Assembly (NCBI GenBank): GCA_036676455.1
Contig: JAKFCW010000047.1
Coordinates: 47,658 to 111,657 of the forward strand
DNA from: UBA4093 sp036676455
GTDB taxonomy: Bacteria; Cyanobacteriota; Sericytochromatia; S15B-MN24; UBA4093
Direction: 5' to 3'
Length of the DNA stretch: 64,000 nt
Below the pieces are notes generated by a model. That model searched no databases and was not told where the DNA came from. It saw nothing but the letters and a program-made list of their open reading frames with translations. The position numbers and the translations under genes are program-made. How positions within the stretch are numbered: the first letter of the stretch is position 1; each line of letters opens with the position of its first letter. Below are positions 16,784 through 26,025 of this stretch, piece by piece.

Positions 16784-19700
16784 TTAACGTTGCGTTAAAA
16801 CTTCGCCCACGCGCACGACGTGGTCCGTCCACTGCTCGAAGGTGTCGTCGTGCGAGATGACCACCAGCTGCGTGAAGCCCTTCAGCTCGCTGATGTGGAA
16901 GGCGAGGTTCTGGCGCCGGCTCTCGTCCATGTTGGTGGTCGGCTCGTCGAAGAAGGCGATGTCGATGGCCGACATCTCCTTCAAGAGGGCCAGCCGAACC
17001 GACAAGGCCGCGGCCATCTGCTCGCCGCCCGAGAGGCTCGCGAACGGCCGTTCGCGGCCGTCCTCCTCGAGCAGGATCTCGTAGTCCGAGTTCCAGCGCA
17101 GGTGCACGTGGTGGTTGCCGGTGATGTCCCGGAACAACCGGTCGGCCTCCAGGGAGATGTTGAGGAGGTAGGCCTCGGTGATGAAGGGGCCCGCCTCCTT
17201 CAGCGTCAGCCGCGCAAACTCCACGAACGCCGCCAAGCCCGCCAACCGCTCGCGCTCTCTTAGCATGTCTGCCAGCTCGAGCTGGATGCGCTGCAGCTCG
17301 GCGATCTCCTTGGCCGTGGTCGCGCTCTGCTGTTCGATGAAGTCGACCCGCTGCTCGTTGCGAACCGCCTCGGCCGCATGCTCCTCGACCCGGCGCCTGA
17401 GATCCTGGTGATCCTCCTGGCGATACGCCAGACGGCTCGCTTCCAGCGCCTTGGAAACCTGTCGCAGCTCCTCACTTAGCTCAGCGAGCCGCTTCTGGGC
17501 TTCGGTTAAGCTTGCCTGGCGCGCGGGGAGCTCGCTGGCGGTGGTCGAAAGCGCGAGAAAGCGCCGGTAACCCGATTCAGCGGCTTCCTTGGCCAGGGTC
17601 ACGCTCTTCCAGCGCGCGTCGAGATCCGCATAGGGCGCCAGCTCGCCGGCGAGTTCGCCCAGGCGCTTGAGGGTCGCTTGTTCGCGAGCCAGGCGCTCTG
17701 CATGCTCGCGCTCGAGCATGGGGCGGCGTTCCAGGTTCTTGGCGATCGCCCCGTGCCGCGAACGCGGATCACGCAGCTCGCTCAGCTGCCGCTCGCGCTC
17801 GGCCAGCGTCGCCGTCACCCCGGCAAGCGCCGCCACGCGCTGGGTGTCCGCGTCCCTCTCGGCCTCGCGCGCGAGCATCTCGGCCGACAGGCTCTCCTGC
17901 TGGCTGACGAGCCTGTCCCGGGATTCCAAACGCACGGCCGCCGCGCGCGCATGCGAGAGCGCGTCGCCGAGGCGCTTGACCTCTTGCTGCAAACGCGGAA
18001 GCTCGGCAGGATCCAGCGTTTCGCGGCTCAGCGCCTCGACCTCGCGAATCTGCGACTCGCTCGCCGAGAGCGCGGCCGCCAGCGCGTCGCGTTGCCGCTC
18101 CAGCTCGCTCAGGCCCGCGACCTCGCGCTCGGCCGCCTTGGCCTCCGCGTAGCGCTTGCGCAGGGCGTCACGCTCGCGCGTGCGCTCGGCAATCTCGCGC
18201 TCGCGATCGGCAATCTGCGCGGCGAAGTACTCCGTTGCCGTCTGGCCTTCCAGGACCGGGCAGCCGACCAGCAGGATCGGGCAGCCATTCCCGCCCTTGA
18301 AGTCCGCCTGTGCCTTGCGGTCGCGATCGAGAGCCCCTTCCAGCCGGGAAACCTGATCGCTGAGGGACTGGCCCTTTTCGCGAATCGCCGGCTCCTCGGC
18401 CGCCAGGGCCTTCAGCTTCTCCTTCTTGGAGATGAGCAGGCAGACCTCGTCGTGCTGCTTGCGATCCTTGGCAAGGCCCTCGCGAAGGTGTTTCAGTCGC
18501 TGCTCGGACTCCTTCTGGGCCAGCAACTTCTCCTGCGTCACTGCCTGCTGCTTGGAAGCCGCGTCAAGGGCCGACTCCAGCTCGCTCAGGCGCTCGGCCT
18601 CGGGGCGCAGGGCCTCCAGAGCGGCCAATTCTTTGGCCAGAACATCGCGTTGCTCGCGGCGGGTGGCCAGCTCGCGCTCCAGGCGGCTGATCTTGGCTTC
18701 CAGCTCCTTGGCTTCCGCGACCTGCCGCTCCAGCTCGCGGATGTCGCGCTCCAGGGTTTCCTGCAGCTGCACCTTGGGGGCGAGTTGCTCGAACTCCTGG
18801 CGCTCGCTGTCAAGGGCCTTCAGCTGGCCTTCCAGGGACTGGATCTCGGCCATCAACGCCGACTGCTCGCGCTCGGTTTCGGCCTGGCGCTTGACGATTT
18901 CCTCGCGCTTCTGACGATCCTCGGACAGGCGCTTCAAGGTTGCCTCGGCCTCCTGGTAGGCCAGGTGGTCGGGAGCGGCCTTCGCCGCCTCCTCGCAGGC
19001 CATCTGGGCCTCCGCCACACGGGCGGCATGCGCGGCTGCTTCCTTGTCGGCCGCTTCGAGCTGGGTCGTCACCAGGCGGAAGCGATGCTCCTCAGCCTGC
19101 AGTCGCTCGAAGATCGCATCGGTCTCGGCCAGCCGCGACTTCCAGAGGGCCAGCTCGCGGCGGCTGCCATCCAGCTTCCGGGTCGCGTCGGCGAGCTGCA
19201 AGGCCAGCTGCTCGCGCTGGCGCTCCAGCTCAGGCAGTCTCAGCAACTGCCCGTGGAAGCCCGCCAGCTTCATGTCGACCTCGTTCACCTGCCCGTTGAG
19301 ATGGGCATGCGTGTCCTTGAGGGCGTCGGAGGACTTGCGGTACTCCTCGACCCGCAGCACGCGGTCGAAGACGGCCTTGCGGCGGACGGCCGTCTCGGCG
19401 AAGATCGCCGTGAAGGTGCCCTGCGGCACGCCGATGGCGGTCCGGAAGAGCTCTTCGAGGTCGGTGTCGGGCTCGACGCCCAGGTGCGTGCGCAGCCAGG
19501 CGAGGACGTCCGCCTTTTGCTCGGCGAGCTTGGTCTTGGTCTGGGGATCGTAGACGTAGTACGAGGCGCGAGTGTTGCGCACGACCGTGTACGAGCGCCC
19601 GTCCAGGCCGGACTCGAAGGTGACCCGGACGGTGCCTGTCTTGGCGCCCTTTCGCAGGAAGTCTTCCTTCTTGTACGGAAGCGTGTCGAAGAGCGCGTAG

Positions 19701-19831
19701 CCGATGGCTTCGAGGATGGTCGACTTGCCCGCGCCGTTGGGACCCGAGATGGCGTTGGTGCCAGTCGTGAAGGTGTAGGAGGCCGACTCGTAGCGCTTGA
19801 TGTCCTCGAGCTCGACTGAAACGATGTGCAT
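16784..19831 (-). CDS. sbcC: Nuclease SbcCD ATPase subunit (Rad50-like)
   Basis: 1015 residues. SbcC is the SMC-like ATPase that clamps DNA ends for SbcD to cut. Walker A GPNGAGKST at 30-38, a long two-armed coiled coil, signature SLSGGEQ, and Walker B FFDEPTTNMD are all present. The hook at the coiled-coil tip is odd: the two cysteines, Cys517 and Cys524, are six residues apart (CPILLVGCP) where the zinc hook normally has CxxC. The GCP(I/V)L element looks duplicated. Starts three bases after the sbcD stop. Confidence 0.95.
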   Translation of the reverse strand: MHIVSVELEDIKRYESASYTFTTGTNAISGPNGAGKSTILEAIGYALFDTLPYKKEDFLRKGAKTGTVRVTFESGLDGRSYTVVRNTRASYYVYDPQTKTKLAEQKADVLAWLRTHLGVEPDTDLEELFRTAIGVPQGTFTAIFAETAVRRKAVFDRVLRVEEYRKSSDALKDTHAHLNGQVNEVDMKLAGFHGQLLRLPELERQREQLALQLADATRKLDGSRRELALWKSRLAETDAIFERLQAEEHRFRLVTTQLEAADKEAAAHAARVAEAQMACEEAAKAAPDHLAYQEAEATLKRLSEDRQKREEIVKRQAETEREQSALMAEIQSLEGQLKALDSERQEFEQLAPKVQLQETLERDIRELERQVAEAKELEAKISRLERELATRREQRDVLAKELAALEALRPEAERLSELESALDAASKQQAVTQEKLLAQKESEQRLKHLREGLAKDRKQHDEVCLLISKKEKLKALAAEEPAIREKGQSLSDQVSRLEGALDRDRKAQADFKGGNGCPILLVGCPVLEGQTATEYFAAQIADREREIAERTRERDALRKRYAEAKAAEREVAGLSELERQRDALAAALSASESQIREVEALSRETLDPAELPRLQQEVKRLGDALSHARAAAVRLESRDRLVSQQESLSAEMLAREAERDADTQRVAALAGVTATLAERERQLSELRDPRSRHGAIAKNLERRPMLEREHAERLAREQATLKRLGELAGELAPYADLDARWKSVTLAKEAAESGYRRFLALSTTASELPARQASLTEAQKRLAELSEELRQVSKALEASRLAYRQEDHQDLRRRVEEHAAEAVRNEQRVDFIEQQSATTAKEIAELQRIQLELADMLRERERLAGLAAFVEFARLTLKEAGPFITEAYLLNISLEADRLFRDITGNHHVHLRWNSDYEILLEEDGRERPFASLSGGEQMAAALSVRLALLKEMSAIDIAFFDEPTTNMDESRRQNLAFHISELKGFTQLVVISHDDTFEQWTDHVVRVGEVLTQR

Positions 19832-19834
19832 CGA

Positions 19835-21160
19835 CTACCCCTCCCCGGCGACCACGATCGCCTGGCCTGCCTGCGACGGGCCCGCCAGTAGCTCGCCCGC
19901 CAGAGCCTGAGGTGAGAGCTCCTGGGCCACGAAGCCCGCGATGTCCGCGGGCGCGTCGCCGGCCAGGGCCCGGTTCTTCAGCGAGATCAGGATCTGCGAG
20001 TAGCGGTCGGGCTGCTGGCCGTAGCGGGCATCGCGCGCGACCAGGTCGCGCATGATCTCGCGCTCGAGCTGCTTGCGGTCGGTCCCCACGGAGATGCCCG
20101 GGGCCACCGCGTACTCGGCCGGCACGGCGTCATAGCGCAGGCGCACCAGCAGCGGATCGAGATGCTTGTTCACCAGCGCCTCCACCTGGGGGAGCTCGAG
20201 CTCATGGCGCTTGAAACCCAAGACTCCGGCGAGGGTGACCTCGACGACCGGACGATCGCGATGCGACATCTTGCTGGCCGCGAGCTCTCCTTCCAGGGCC
20301 GCGAGCACCGACTCGGGCGTGGCATGGCCCGAAACGTCGAAGCGGATCCGCTGGAAGGGGCGCTGCTTCTCGAATTGCCGGTGGTCGATGTGGCGAGCCG
20401 TGTGCCTTCCGGTCTCGGGGTCGACCTCGACCAGGTAGGCCCCGCGCTCCTCGGCGAACTCGCTCACGTTGCAGGACTCGGTGGAGCCGGGGTTGTAGAT
20501 CCAGTCGCCTTCCTCGTAGCGCTTGTGGATGTGCCCCAGCGCCAGGTAGGTGACTCCGGCTTCCTTGAGGGGCAGCAGCTGGTGATGGCTCAGGCCTCCC
20601 GAGTAGGAGTCGATGTAGCCCTCGAGGCCGGCGTGAAAGAGCAGGATCTGCGCGGGGCAGGGGGGAAGGTCGGCGATCGCCTTTGCCAGAGGGCCGATGA
20701 CCGAGGCCGTGCTCGAGCCGTACCACTTGGATCCGATGATCCGGACGCCCTGGTGTTCGAGGTAGCCTCCGCGCCGTCCGTCCCAGGGCGAGAGCGTGAG
20801 GCTGCCGTCCTCGCCGTGGTCAGGCTCCAGCAGGCTGAACCAGTCCCAGTCCGAGAGGTAGCGCAGCCAGCTCACCCCGTCGTGAGGACCCGAGCGGTCA
20901 TGGTTGCCCTCGATGGCGTAGACCGGGATGCCGGCGTCCTTCAGCTCCTTGAAGATGAGGGTCGCCTGGGTGAGCACGCGCGGCTCGATGTTCCGGCGGT
21001 CGAAGAGGTCTCCGGCCACCACCACGAAGTCCACCCGCTCGTCGATCGCGTACCGGCGGATGACCGCATGCATCGCGTAGAAGAAGTCGCGCATGCGATC
21101 GTCATTCTGGTACTGGTTGTTACCGAGGTGGATATCGCCGAGGTGGAGGAACTTGAGCAT
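19835..21160 (-). CDS. sbcD: Nuclease SbcCD exonuclease subunit (Mre11-like)
   Basis: 441 residues, Mre11/SbcD metallophosphoesterase. Motifs GDIHLG, AGDLFDRR, EGNHDR, FHAG and LGHIHKR supply the two-metal active site in order. The C-terminal third is the capping and SbcC-binding region. Its ATG follows the stop of the upstream membrane-protein gene without a gap, and sbcC follows three bases downstream, giving a three-gene transcription unit for double-strand-end and hairpin processing. Confidence 0.95.
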   Translation of the reverse strand: MLKFLHLGDIHLGNNQYQNDDRMRDFFYAMHAVIRRYAIDERVDFVVVAGDLFDRRNIEPRVLTQATLIFKELKDAGIPVYAIEGNHDRSGPHDGVSWLRYLSDWDWFSLLEPDHGEDGSLTLSPWDGRRGGYLEHQGVRIIGSKWYGSSTASVIGPLAKAIADLPPCPAQILLFHAGLEGYIDSYSGGLSHHQLLPLKEAGVTYLALGHIHKRYEEGDWIYNPGSTESCNVSEFAEERGAYLVEVDPETGRHTARHIDHRQFEKQRPFQRIRFDVSGHATPESVLAALEGELAASKMSHRDRPVVEVTLAGVLGFKRHELELPQVEALVNKHLDPLLVRLRYDAVPAEYAVAPGISVGTDRKQLEREIMRDLVARDARYGQQPDRYSQILISLKNRALAGDAPADIAGFVAQELSPQALAGELLAGPSQAGQAIVVAGEG

Positions 21161-21652
21161 CTAGCCGAGGGCCTCCTGGATCCGGGAAGGAATCTGCTTG
21201 CGGACCCAGAAGATGATGCCGACGCTCAGGGCGATGAGGGCGATGCCCACCCAGAGCAGCGAGCGCCCACCCATCAAGGGCAAGGCGAAGCCGATGAAAG
21301 CCGGGATCTCGAAGCACGTGGCCGCCAGGATCACGCGCTTGCGCAGCAGCTGGGCGCGCGGGGTGAGGCCGGGATCGCGCTCCTTGGCGCCGAACTTGCG
21401 GCCCGGCACGTCCTTGACGGCCTCGAGGCGGGTCTTCTGCCAGAGGACCCAGCCGCCGGCAAGCCCGACGATCGTCAGGATCAGCGCCCCGATGAGCGAG
21501 GGAACGACCAGGACGTCATCGCCGGGGAAGGACTTGGGCCGCATGGTGAGCAAGAGTATCAAGAGCCCCGCATAGAGCACGCCCCAGATCATGAGGGACG
21601 AGATCGAGCGCTGAAGGCTCTGGGTGATCAGCTGGGTTTCGGTGGACGACAT
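21161..21652 (-). CDS. Four-span membrane protein upstream of sbcD
   Basis: 163 residues with four predicted hydrophobic helices in two hairpins, separated by a basic loop. The ATG at 21652 is five bases after AAGGGAG; the GTG one codon earlier is too close to it. Stop and sbcD start are adjacent, so it shares the sbcDC message, but no functional link is evident. Family not recognised. Confidence 0.65.
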   Translation of the reverse strand: MSSTETQLITQSLQRSISSLMIWGVLYAGLLILLLTMRPKSFPGDDVLVVPSLIGALILTIVGLAGGWVLWQKTRLEAVKDVPGRKFGAKERDPGLTPRAQLLRKRVILAATCFEIPAFIGFALPLMGGRSLLWVGIALIALSVGIIFWVRKQIPSRIQEALG

Positions 21653-21733
21653 CACGACTCCCTTGGAAATGACAGGCGAGCACTACCATTCTAGCAGACG
21701 GTCACAGGGATGCGGGCGGATAGTGGTGTTGAT

Positions 21734-21804
21734 CGCGGGCATGGAGGCCCGCGCCACAAACAGCTGCTTTAAGCACTCCAGTGGGGCGGGCCTCCGTGCC
21801 CGCC
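21734..21804. repeat. REP-like palindromic doublet
   Basis: Two 24-base units in inverted orientation (21734-21757 and 21781-21804) separated by 23 bases. Each unit is itself a hairpin: GCGGGC-ATGGAG-GCCCGC and GGCGGGC-CTCCGT-GCCCGCC. The arrangement is that of an extragenic REP/BIME element. It lies in the 266-base space between divergent genes, the rest of which shows nothing clear. Confidence 0.65.
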
Positions 21805-21918
21805 ATGACCCTCATCACCTAATCACCAAAGATTGGGCTTGCATGGAGGGCGGGAGGTGCTTGCGCCCGAGCCGATCAACGCGTAGCATGAGGCGCGATT
21901 GCGCTCAAGGAGGAACTC

Positions 21919-22524
21919 ATGGCCCGTAAACCCCGTCACGCCCCCCATTCCGATCCTGACTTCCTGCCGAAGCGGAAACGCTCGGCCATCGTGGGCGTGG
22001 GCGTCGGCATTCTCGCCGCGGGCCTCGTGCTCTCCTCGCTAGGCCCCCTCGCGATGCTCTTCGAAGCTCCGCCGTCCCAGGAGTCGCCGCAAGATCATGC
22101 GGCTCACGCGGACGATGCCGCCGACCGCATCAAATCACTGGAAACCGCGGCCCAGGCCAATCCCCAGAACGCGGCGGGGCTCATTGCACTGGGCAACGCC
22201 TACTTCGACGCCGGCGAGTACCCGAAGGCCGGCGAGACGTATGCCAAGGCCCTCGCGCTGGCGCCTTCGAACCCGGACGTGCGGGTGGACTTGGGCACCG
22301 CACTCTTTTACCAGGGCAAGGCGGACGAGGCGATCGCCGAGTACCACCGCGCGCTGCATGACGCCCCCCAGCATCTCAACGCCCACATGAACCTGGGCGT
22401 CGTCTACCGTGCCGCCGGGAACACGGCCGACGCGAAGGCCCACTGGAACCAGGCGATGAGCCTGACGCAGGACCCCGAGGTCCAGAAGCGCCTCAAGGTG
22501 CTGCTCCAGTCGGTCGGCGGCTGA
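21919..22524 (+). CDS. Membrane-anchored TPR protein
   Basis: 201 residues behind an AAGGAGG site. A basic N-terminus and one membrane helix (about 22-45) anchor about three tetratricopeptide repeats (residues 75-195; ALGNAYFDAGEYPKA, LGTALFYQGKADEA, LGVVYRAAGNTADA). The repeats probably face the periplasm and mediate protein contact. No partner can be named from the neighbours. Confidence 0.8.
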   Translation: MARKPRHAPHSDPDFLPKRKRSAIVGVGVGILAAGLVLSSLGPLAMLFEAPPSQESPQDHAAHADDAADRIKSLETAAQANPQNAAGLIALGNAYFDAGEYPKAGETYAKALALAPSNPDVRVDLGTALFYQGKADEAIAEYHRALHDAPQHLNAHMNLGVVYRAAGNTADAKAHWNQAMSLTQDPEVQKRLKVLLQSVGG

Positions 22525-22541
22525 CGTTCTTCAAAACTCAA

Positions 22542-22583
22542 ACGGTCCCTGCGAGCCGCCGAGGCGGGACTCGCAGGGACCGT
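22542..22583. terminator. Bidirectional hairpin terminator
   Basis: Perfect 14-bp stem (ACGGTCCCTGCGAG and complement) with a 14-base loop between the convergent TPR gene and the PspC genes. On the minus strand it is followed by a T-rich run, so it is best suited to the PspC transcript. Confidence 0.7.
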
Positions 22584-22600
22584 TCAGCTTGAAGGCGGGC

Positions 22601-22801
22601 TCAGGTCCGTTCCTGGGGAAGGACCACCCAGAGCACGAGGTAGAGCACCCACATCGGGCCGGGCAGCAGGCTCAGCAGCAGCCAGAGCACCCGCGCCAGC
22701 ACCGGCGAGATGCCCATCCTGGCGGCGAGGCCGCCGCAGACTCCGGCGAGGACCTTGTGGTTACTCGATCGGACGAGACGACGCGTCGACGGTTGGCTCA
22801 T
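22601..22801 (-). CDS. Small PspC-domain protein
   Basis: 66 residues, one PspC domain: a basic N-terminus, then KVLAGVCGGLAARMGI, then a hydrophobic segment ending in LVLWVVLPQE. PspC proteins act at the inner membrane in phage-shock/envelope-stress responses. The ATG is preceded by GGGAGAAACGA and lies 41 bases inside the upstream two-domain PspC gene, so translation is probably coupled. Confidence 0.85.
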   Translation of the reverse strand: MSQPSTRRLVRSSNHKVLAGVCGGLAARMGISPVLARVLWLLLSLLPGPMWVLYLVLWVVLPQERT

Positions 22802-23249
22802 TCGTTTCTCCCGGGGGAAGGATCAGGGGGGCGGCGGGGTCGAGCGGCATGACCACCCAGGCGACCAGATACGCCAGGACAGCGGCGCCCCAGGTGAAGA
22901 TGACCGCGGCCACCGCGGCCAGGCGGATCAGCGCCGGATCCACCTTGAAGGTCTCGGCGAGGCCGCCGCAGACTCCAGCGACCATGCGATCCGTCGTGGA
23001 GCGGTGAAGCCGGCTGACCGGTTTCGCGGCGACTCCGGCTTGGGCCGGGTTTTCGGGCACCAGGACCCACGCGGCCAGGTAGACCAGCACGAAGAGCCCA
23101 CTGGTCAGGACGGCCAGCGTGACGAAGAGGATGCGAATCCAGACGGCATCCACCTTCAGGTACTCGGCCAGACCGGCGGCGACCCCGGCGATCATGCGAT
23201 CGTTGATGGAGCGATAGAGACGACGAACGGGAAGGGGGGACGGGTTCAT
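22761..23249 (-). CDS. Protein with two tandem PspC domains
   Basis: 162 residues from an ATG behind AGGAGG. Two PspC units (about 8-66 and 80-140) each show RMIAGV/RMVAGV, GGLAE or AGLAE, and a hydrophobic stretch ending in AWVLVPE or AWVVMPLD. Together with the next gene the locus carries three related PspC domains, probably from duplication. No pspA or pspF is adjacent, so the regulation is unlike the enterobacterial phage-shock operon. Confidence 0.85.
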   Translation of the reverse strand: MNPSPLPVRRLYRSINDRMIAGVAAGLAEYLKVDAVWIRILFVTLAVLTSGLFVLVYLAAWVLVPENPAQAGVAAKPVSRLHRSTTDRMVAGVCGGLAETFKVDPALIRLAAVAAVIFTWGAAVLAYLVAWVVMPLDPAAPLILPPGETNEPTVDASSRPIE

Positions 23250-23334
23250 GGCAACCTCCTGGGACGGCCTGCCGGAGCGGGCGAGACTCCCCTCGTGACG
23301 CCCCGATTCTAGCCCCGATCGCTTACAAAGACAA

Positions 23335-23368
23335 GGCGGCCGCGACCCGTTCGCAGGTCGCGGCCGCC
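23335..23368 (-). terminator. Terminator of the small Tad module
   Basis: Perfect 13-bp GC-rich stem (GGCGGCCGCGACC and complement) with an 8-base loop. On the minus strand it is followed by a T-rich tract. It lies 13 bases beyond the stop of the tadC-like gene. Confidence 0.8.
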
Positions 23369-23381
23369 GCAGACGGCACGC

Positions 23382-24173
23382 CTAGAGGATGCCGATGGCG
23401 ATCGCCATGCCGATGCCCGTTGCCAGGATCGCGAGGAATCGCCAGCCATCCCGGGAGCGCTTCTGGGCGAGAGCGCCACCTTGAAGCTCCAGGGCACAGG
23501 CGTGAAGGCTGCGCGCCAGCCCTTCGCGGTCGTCAGGCGCGGCCATCACCGCCCCGATCACGCGGTGCATCTCCTGCGAGTCGCAGCGGCGCGCCAGCGA
23601 GACCAGGGCCTCGTTTCGGCCGCTCCCCAGGCGCGTGTCCTGGAGGTAGCGAAACCACTCGTCCTTGAGCTCTTTGCCCGAACGAATCCGGGCGCGGATG
23701 GCCATGCCGACCGCCGATTCGAACGGCATGCCGACCCAGAGGTAGCACGAGACCGTATCCACCCAGTCGGGCAATGCGCGGGAGATCCGGTCGCGACGAC
23801 GCCTCGCCGCCCCTTCCAGGATGCTGCCGCCTAGCAGCCATGCCAGCGACGCGAGCGCCGTGCCGCCGACCATGCCCCAGAGCGCGCCCGAGCGATCGGC
23901 GATCCAGCCCGCGTAGGTCACCCCGAATACCCCCGCGCCGAGCACGATGACCACCGACACCGGGCTGGGCCCCTTGGCGGCACCCAGTGCCCTCACGGCG
24001 TCGAGCAGCCAGAGCGAGGCGCCGGACCAGCCTCCCGACATCTGCAAGCTCTCCACCTCGCTGAGCATGGATAGCCGCCGGGCCACCGCCCGCCTCTTTC
24101 TCAGCGCCCCGACGCGCAGCATCATCAAGAGGACGAGGGTGCCGAGGACTCCCAATCCCAAAAGGACCGCCAT
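23382..24173 (-). CDS. TadC-like inner-membrane protein (GspF domain), small Tad module
   Basis: 263 residues with a GspF/T2SSF-type helical domain (ALPDWVDTVSCYLWVGMPFESAVG) and hydrophobic helices at both ends, as in TadC platform proteins. The ATG follows GGGGAGGAGG. It is the last gene of a four-gene unit (cpaB-like stub, tadZ-like, tadB-like, tadC-like). A fuller paralogous set is at 49.5-58 kb, whose TadC is longer (324 residues). Confidence 0.75.
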   Translation of the reverse strand: MAVLLGLGVLGTLVLLMMLRVGALRKRRAVARRLSMLSEVESLQMSGGWSGASLWLLDAVRALGAAKGPSPVSVVIVLGAGVFGVTYAGWIADRSGALWGMVGGTALASLAWLLGGSILEGAARRRRDRISRALPDWVDTVSCYLWVGMPFESAVGMAIRARIRSGKELKDEWFRYLQDTRLGSGRNEALVSLARRCDSQEMHRVIGAVMAAPDDREGLARSLHACALELQGGALAQKRSRDGWRFLAILATGIGMAIAIGIL

Positions 24174-24174
24174 C

Positions 24175-24870
24175 CTAGCCTCCTCCCCATGCGCCGTCCA
24201 GGACGCCTATCAAGCGACGCCGTCCATCCAGCAGCTCGGCGATCTGATCCAGGGCCGAAGCCAGGCGCTGGCCCTTTTGTGGATGGTACGCGATGGCCTT
24301 CGCCAGCATCTCCGTCTCGAGGATCGGAATCCGCGTCGCGAAGCGCTCCAGGGCTTGCTCCTCGGGAACGCCCCGCGCGACGTCCTGGCGCACGCGGCCG
24401 AACTGAGCCGCCACCGGCTGCATGCCGGATCGCTCGACGGCTTCGAGGGCCGTGAAGAACGAGTTGGTCGCTCTCAGCCGCTCGGCGAGAATCCGGACGG
24501 CCGCCGGAAGCTGCCTGCGGACCATGCGCATGCTCCAGCCTTTCCAGAGCAGGTCCCCGGTCCCGAGCACGAGCACGAAGCCTGAGACGGCGACGACCGC
24601 CGGCAGGAAGCCCCATGCGACCCAGGTCGGAACCAGCAGCAGGGCTCCCATCGTGGCGAGCCGGACGGCCTGCGGAACCCGTAGCTGGCGCTTGCGCGTG
24701 CGGGGCTTTCGCGCCCGCTTCTTGGGTTCCTCGACGGGAACCAGCGCTCCGCCGACGGTTTCCAGGCTATCGAGCCGGGACTTGACTCCCGACTTGCCGC
24801 GCGCGGGCCAGACGGCCAGGATGCCCAAGGCCACGCCCGTCACGGCGAGAAATAACAGCAAATAGGTCAT
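24175..24870 (-). CDS. TadB-like inner-membrane protein (GspF domain), small Tad module
   Basis: 231 residues. One N-terminal membrane helix, a very basic linker, a second hydrophobic pair, then a GspF-like domain (LPAAVRILAERLRATNSFFTALE). Shorter than the TadB at 50.5 kb (312 residues), apparently lacking the final membrane helices, so the C-terminus may be trimmed. The tadC-like gene starts right after its stop, consistent with a heteromeric platform. Confidence 0.7.
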   Translation of the reverse strand: MTYLLLFLAVTGVALGILAVWPARGKSGVKSRLDSLETVGGALVPVEEPKKRARKPRTRKRQLRVPQAVRLATMGALLLVPTWVAWGFLPAVVAVSGFVLVLGTGDLLWKGWSMRMVRRQLPAAVRILAERLRATNSFFTALEAVERSGMQPVAAQFGRVRQDVARGVPEEQALERFATRIPILETEMLAKAIAYHPQKGQRLASALDQIAELLDGRRRLIGVLDGAWGGG

Positions 24871-24882
24871 GGCTAATCCCCG

Positions 24883-26025
24883 CTAGGCCCCGAAGCCGTT
24901 GGGGGCGGGGCCCCGGCGCAGCCAGTTGAGGAAGCCCTGCAAGGGCTGGGGCTGCAGGGTCATCAGAGCCATGGTCTGGCGGGACTCCCCCATGGCAGCC
25001 ACCATGCGGGAAAGCTCGCGCGCCAGCGGTCCCCGGGGATCGGACTGCAAGATCGGGATGCCCTGGTTGACGGCCGCGCGGACGCGCCCCGGATCGTGAG
25101 GCAGGGTGTAGTCGATCGGGCGCTTCAGGGTACGGGCGGCATCCTCGCGTGAGACCTCGGAGCGCTCGGCCCAGGCCACGAACTCGAAGCGCGAGGTGTC
25201 GATCCCTTGCTCTCTCAAGGAGGCCAGGTCCCGCTGGATGGCCCGCAGGTGGCTGAGATCCAGGTTGAGGGGAACGAAGACGCGATCGGCCTCGCGCAGC
25301 AGCGTCCGGTTGAGCTCGGTTTGCGACGGATGGGTGTCCGCGACGATCCAGGCATCGCGCTGCTGCAGCCAGCCCAGGAGCTGCGCGAGGCGCTCGGGGG
25401 TCGTTGGAGCCTCGGAGGGCGTTGGCGCCATGAGCCGCACCCCGGTCGGGTGGGTGGCCAGGCAGGCGTCCAGGCGGTGTGGCGTGGTGACGCTCGAGAA
25501 GCCTTGCGGCTGGAGGTTGAGGAAGAGGTCCTGCTCGCCATGGGCCATGGCGGCGTCGAGGACGATCGTCTCGCGGGAGGTGCTGCGGGAGAGGGCGATC
25601 GCCAGGTTGGTCGCCAGCTGCGAGCGGCCGGAGCCTCCCTTGGGGCCGTAGACGACGATGAGCTTGCCCGAGCGGGGGCGCTCCGGCGGCTTCCGGGTCA
25701 TCTCGGCGAGGATCCGCTCGAGCGACGTGTCGAGGTCAGCGAGGCTCGTCACCCCGTCTTTGCCCTCGGGGCCGTCCACCAGGAGCACGCGGGCCTCGGG
25801 GCATGCGGCCCGCAGGCCCTCCATCAAGGCGTCGGAACGCGCGCTCCAGGCCACGATCAGGAGATCGGGACGGCTCAGCGAGGCAAAGCCGATGGCCTCC
25901 TCGCCGAGGGCCTCACCGATCAGCGAAAAGCCGGAATGAGACCTGAGGCGAGGGCCCACGCTGCTCCAATCAGCCTGGTCGACGGGCGCCTGAGGGGAAG
26001 AGACCAGCAAGGTACGTAACATCAT
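24883..26025 (-). CDS. TadZ/CpaE-like ATPase with altered P-loop, small Tad module
   Basis: 380 residues. A receiver-like N-terminal domain is followed by a MinD/ParA-type domain. The P-loop reads YGPKGGSGRSQ: the usual catalytic-loop Lys after the second Gly is Arg, so nucleotide handling may be changed, as in other atypical CpaE proteins. The paralogue at 52.9 kb keeps GGCGKST. The first ATG overlaps the upstream stop (ATGA), which supports this start; AAAAGGAG lies 15 bases upstream. Expected role: polar localisation of the pilus machinery. Confidence 0.78.
   Translation of the reverse strand: MMLRTLLVSSPQAPVDQADWSSVGPRLRSHSGFSLIGEALGEEAIGFASLSRPDLLIVAWSARSDALMEGLRAACPEARVLLVDGPEGKDGVTSLADLDTSLERILAEMTRKPPERPRSGKLIVVYGPKGGSGRSQLATNLAIALSRSTSRETIVLDAAMAHGEQDLFLNLQPQGFSSVTTPHRLDACLATHPTGVRLMAPTPSEAPTTPERLAQLLGWLQQRDAWIVADTHPSQTELNRTLLREADRVFVPLNLDLSHLRAIQRDLASLREQGIDTSRFEFVAWAERSEVSREDAARTLKRPIDYTLPHDPGRVRAAVNQGIPILQSDPRGPLARELSRMVAAMGESRQTMALMTLQPQPLQGFLNWLRRGPAPNGFGA

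Noticed and set aside
17678..19819. Long plus-strand open frame (713 codons) opposite sbcC
   Set aside because: Leu/Gly/Arg-rich shadow of the coiled coil; no ribosome site or domain.
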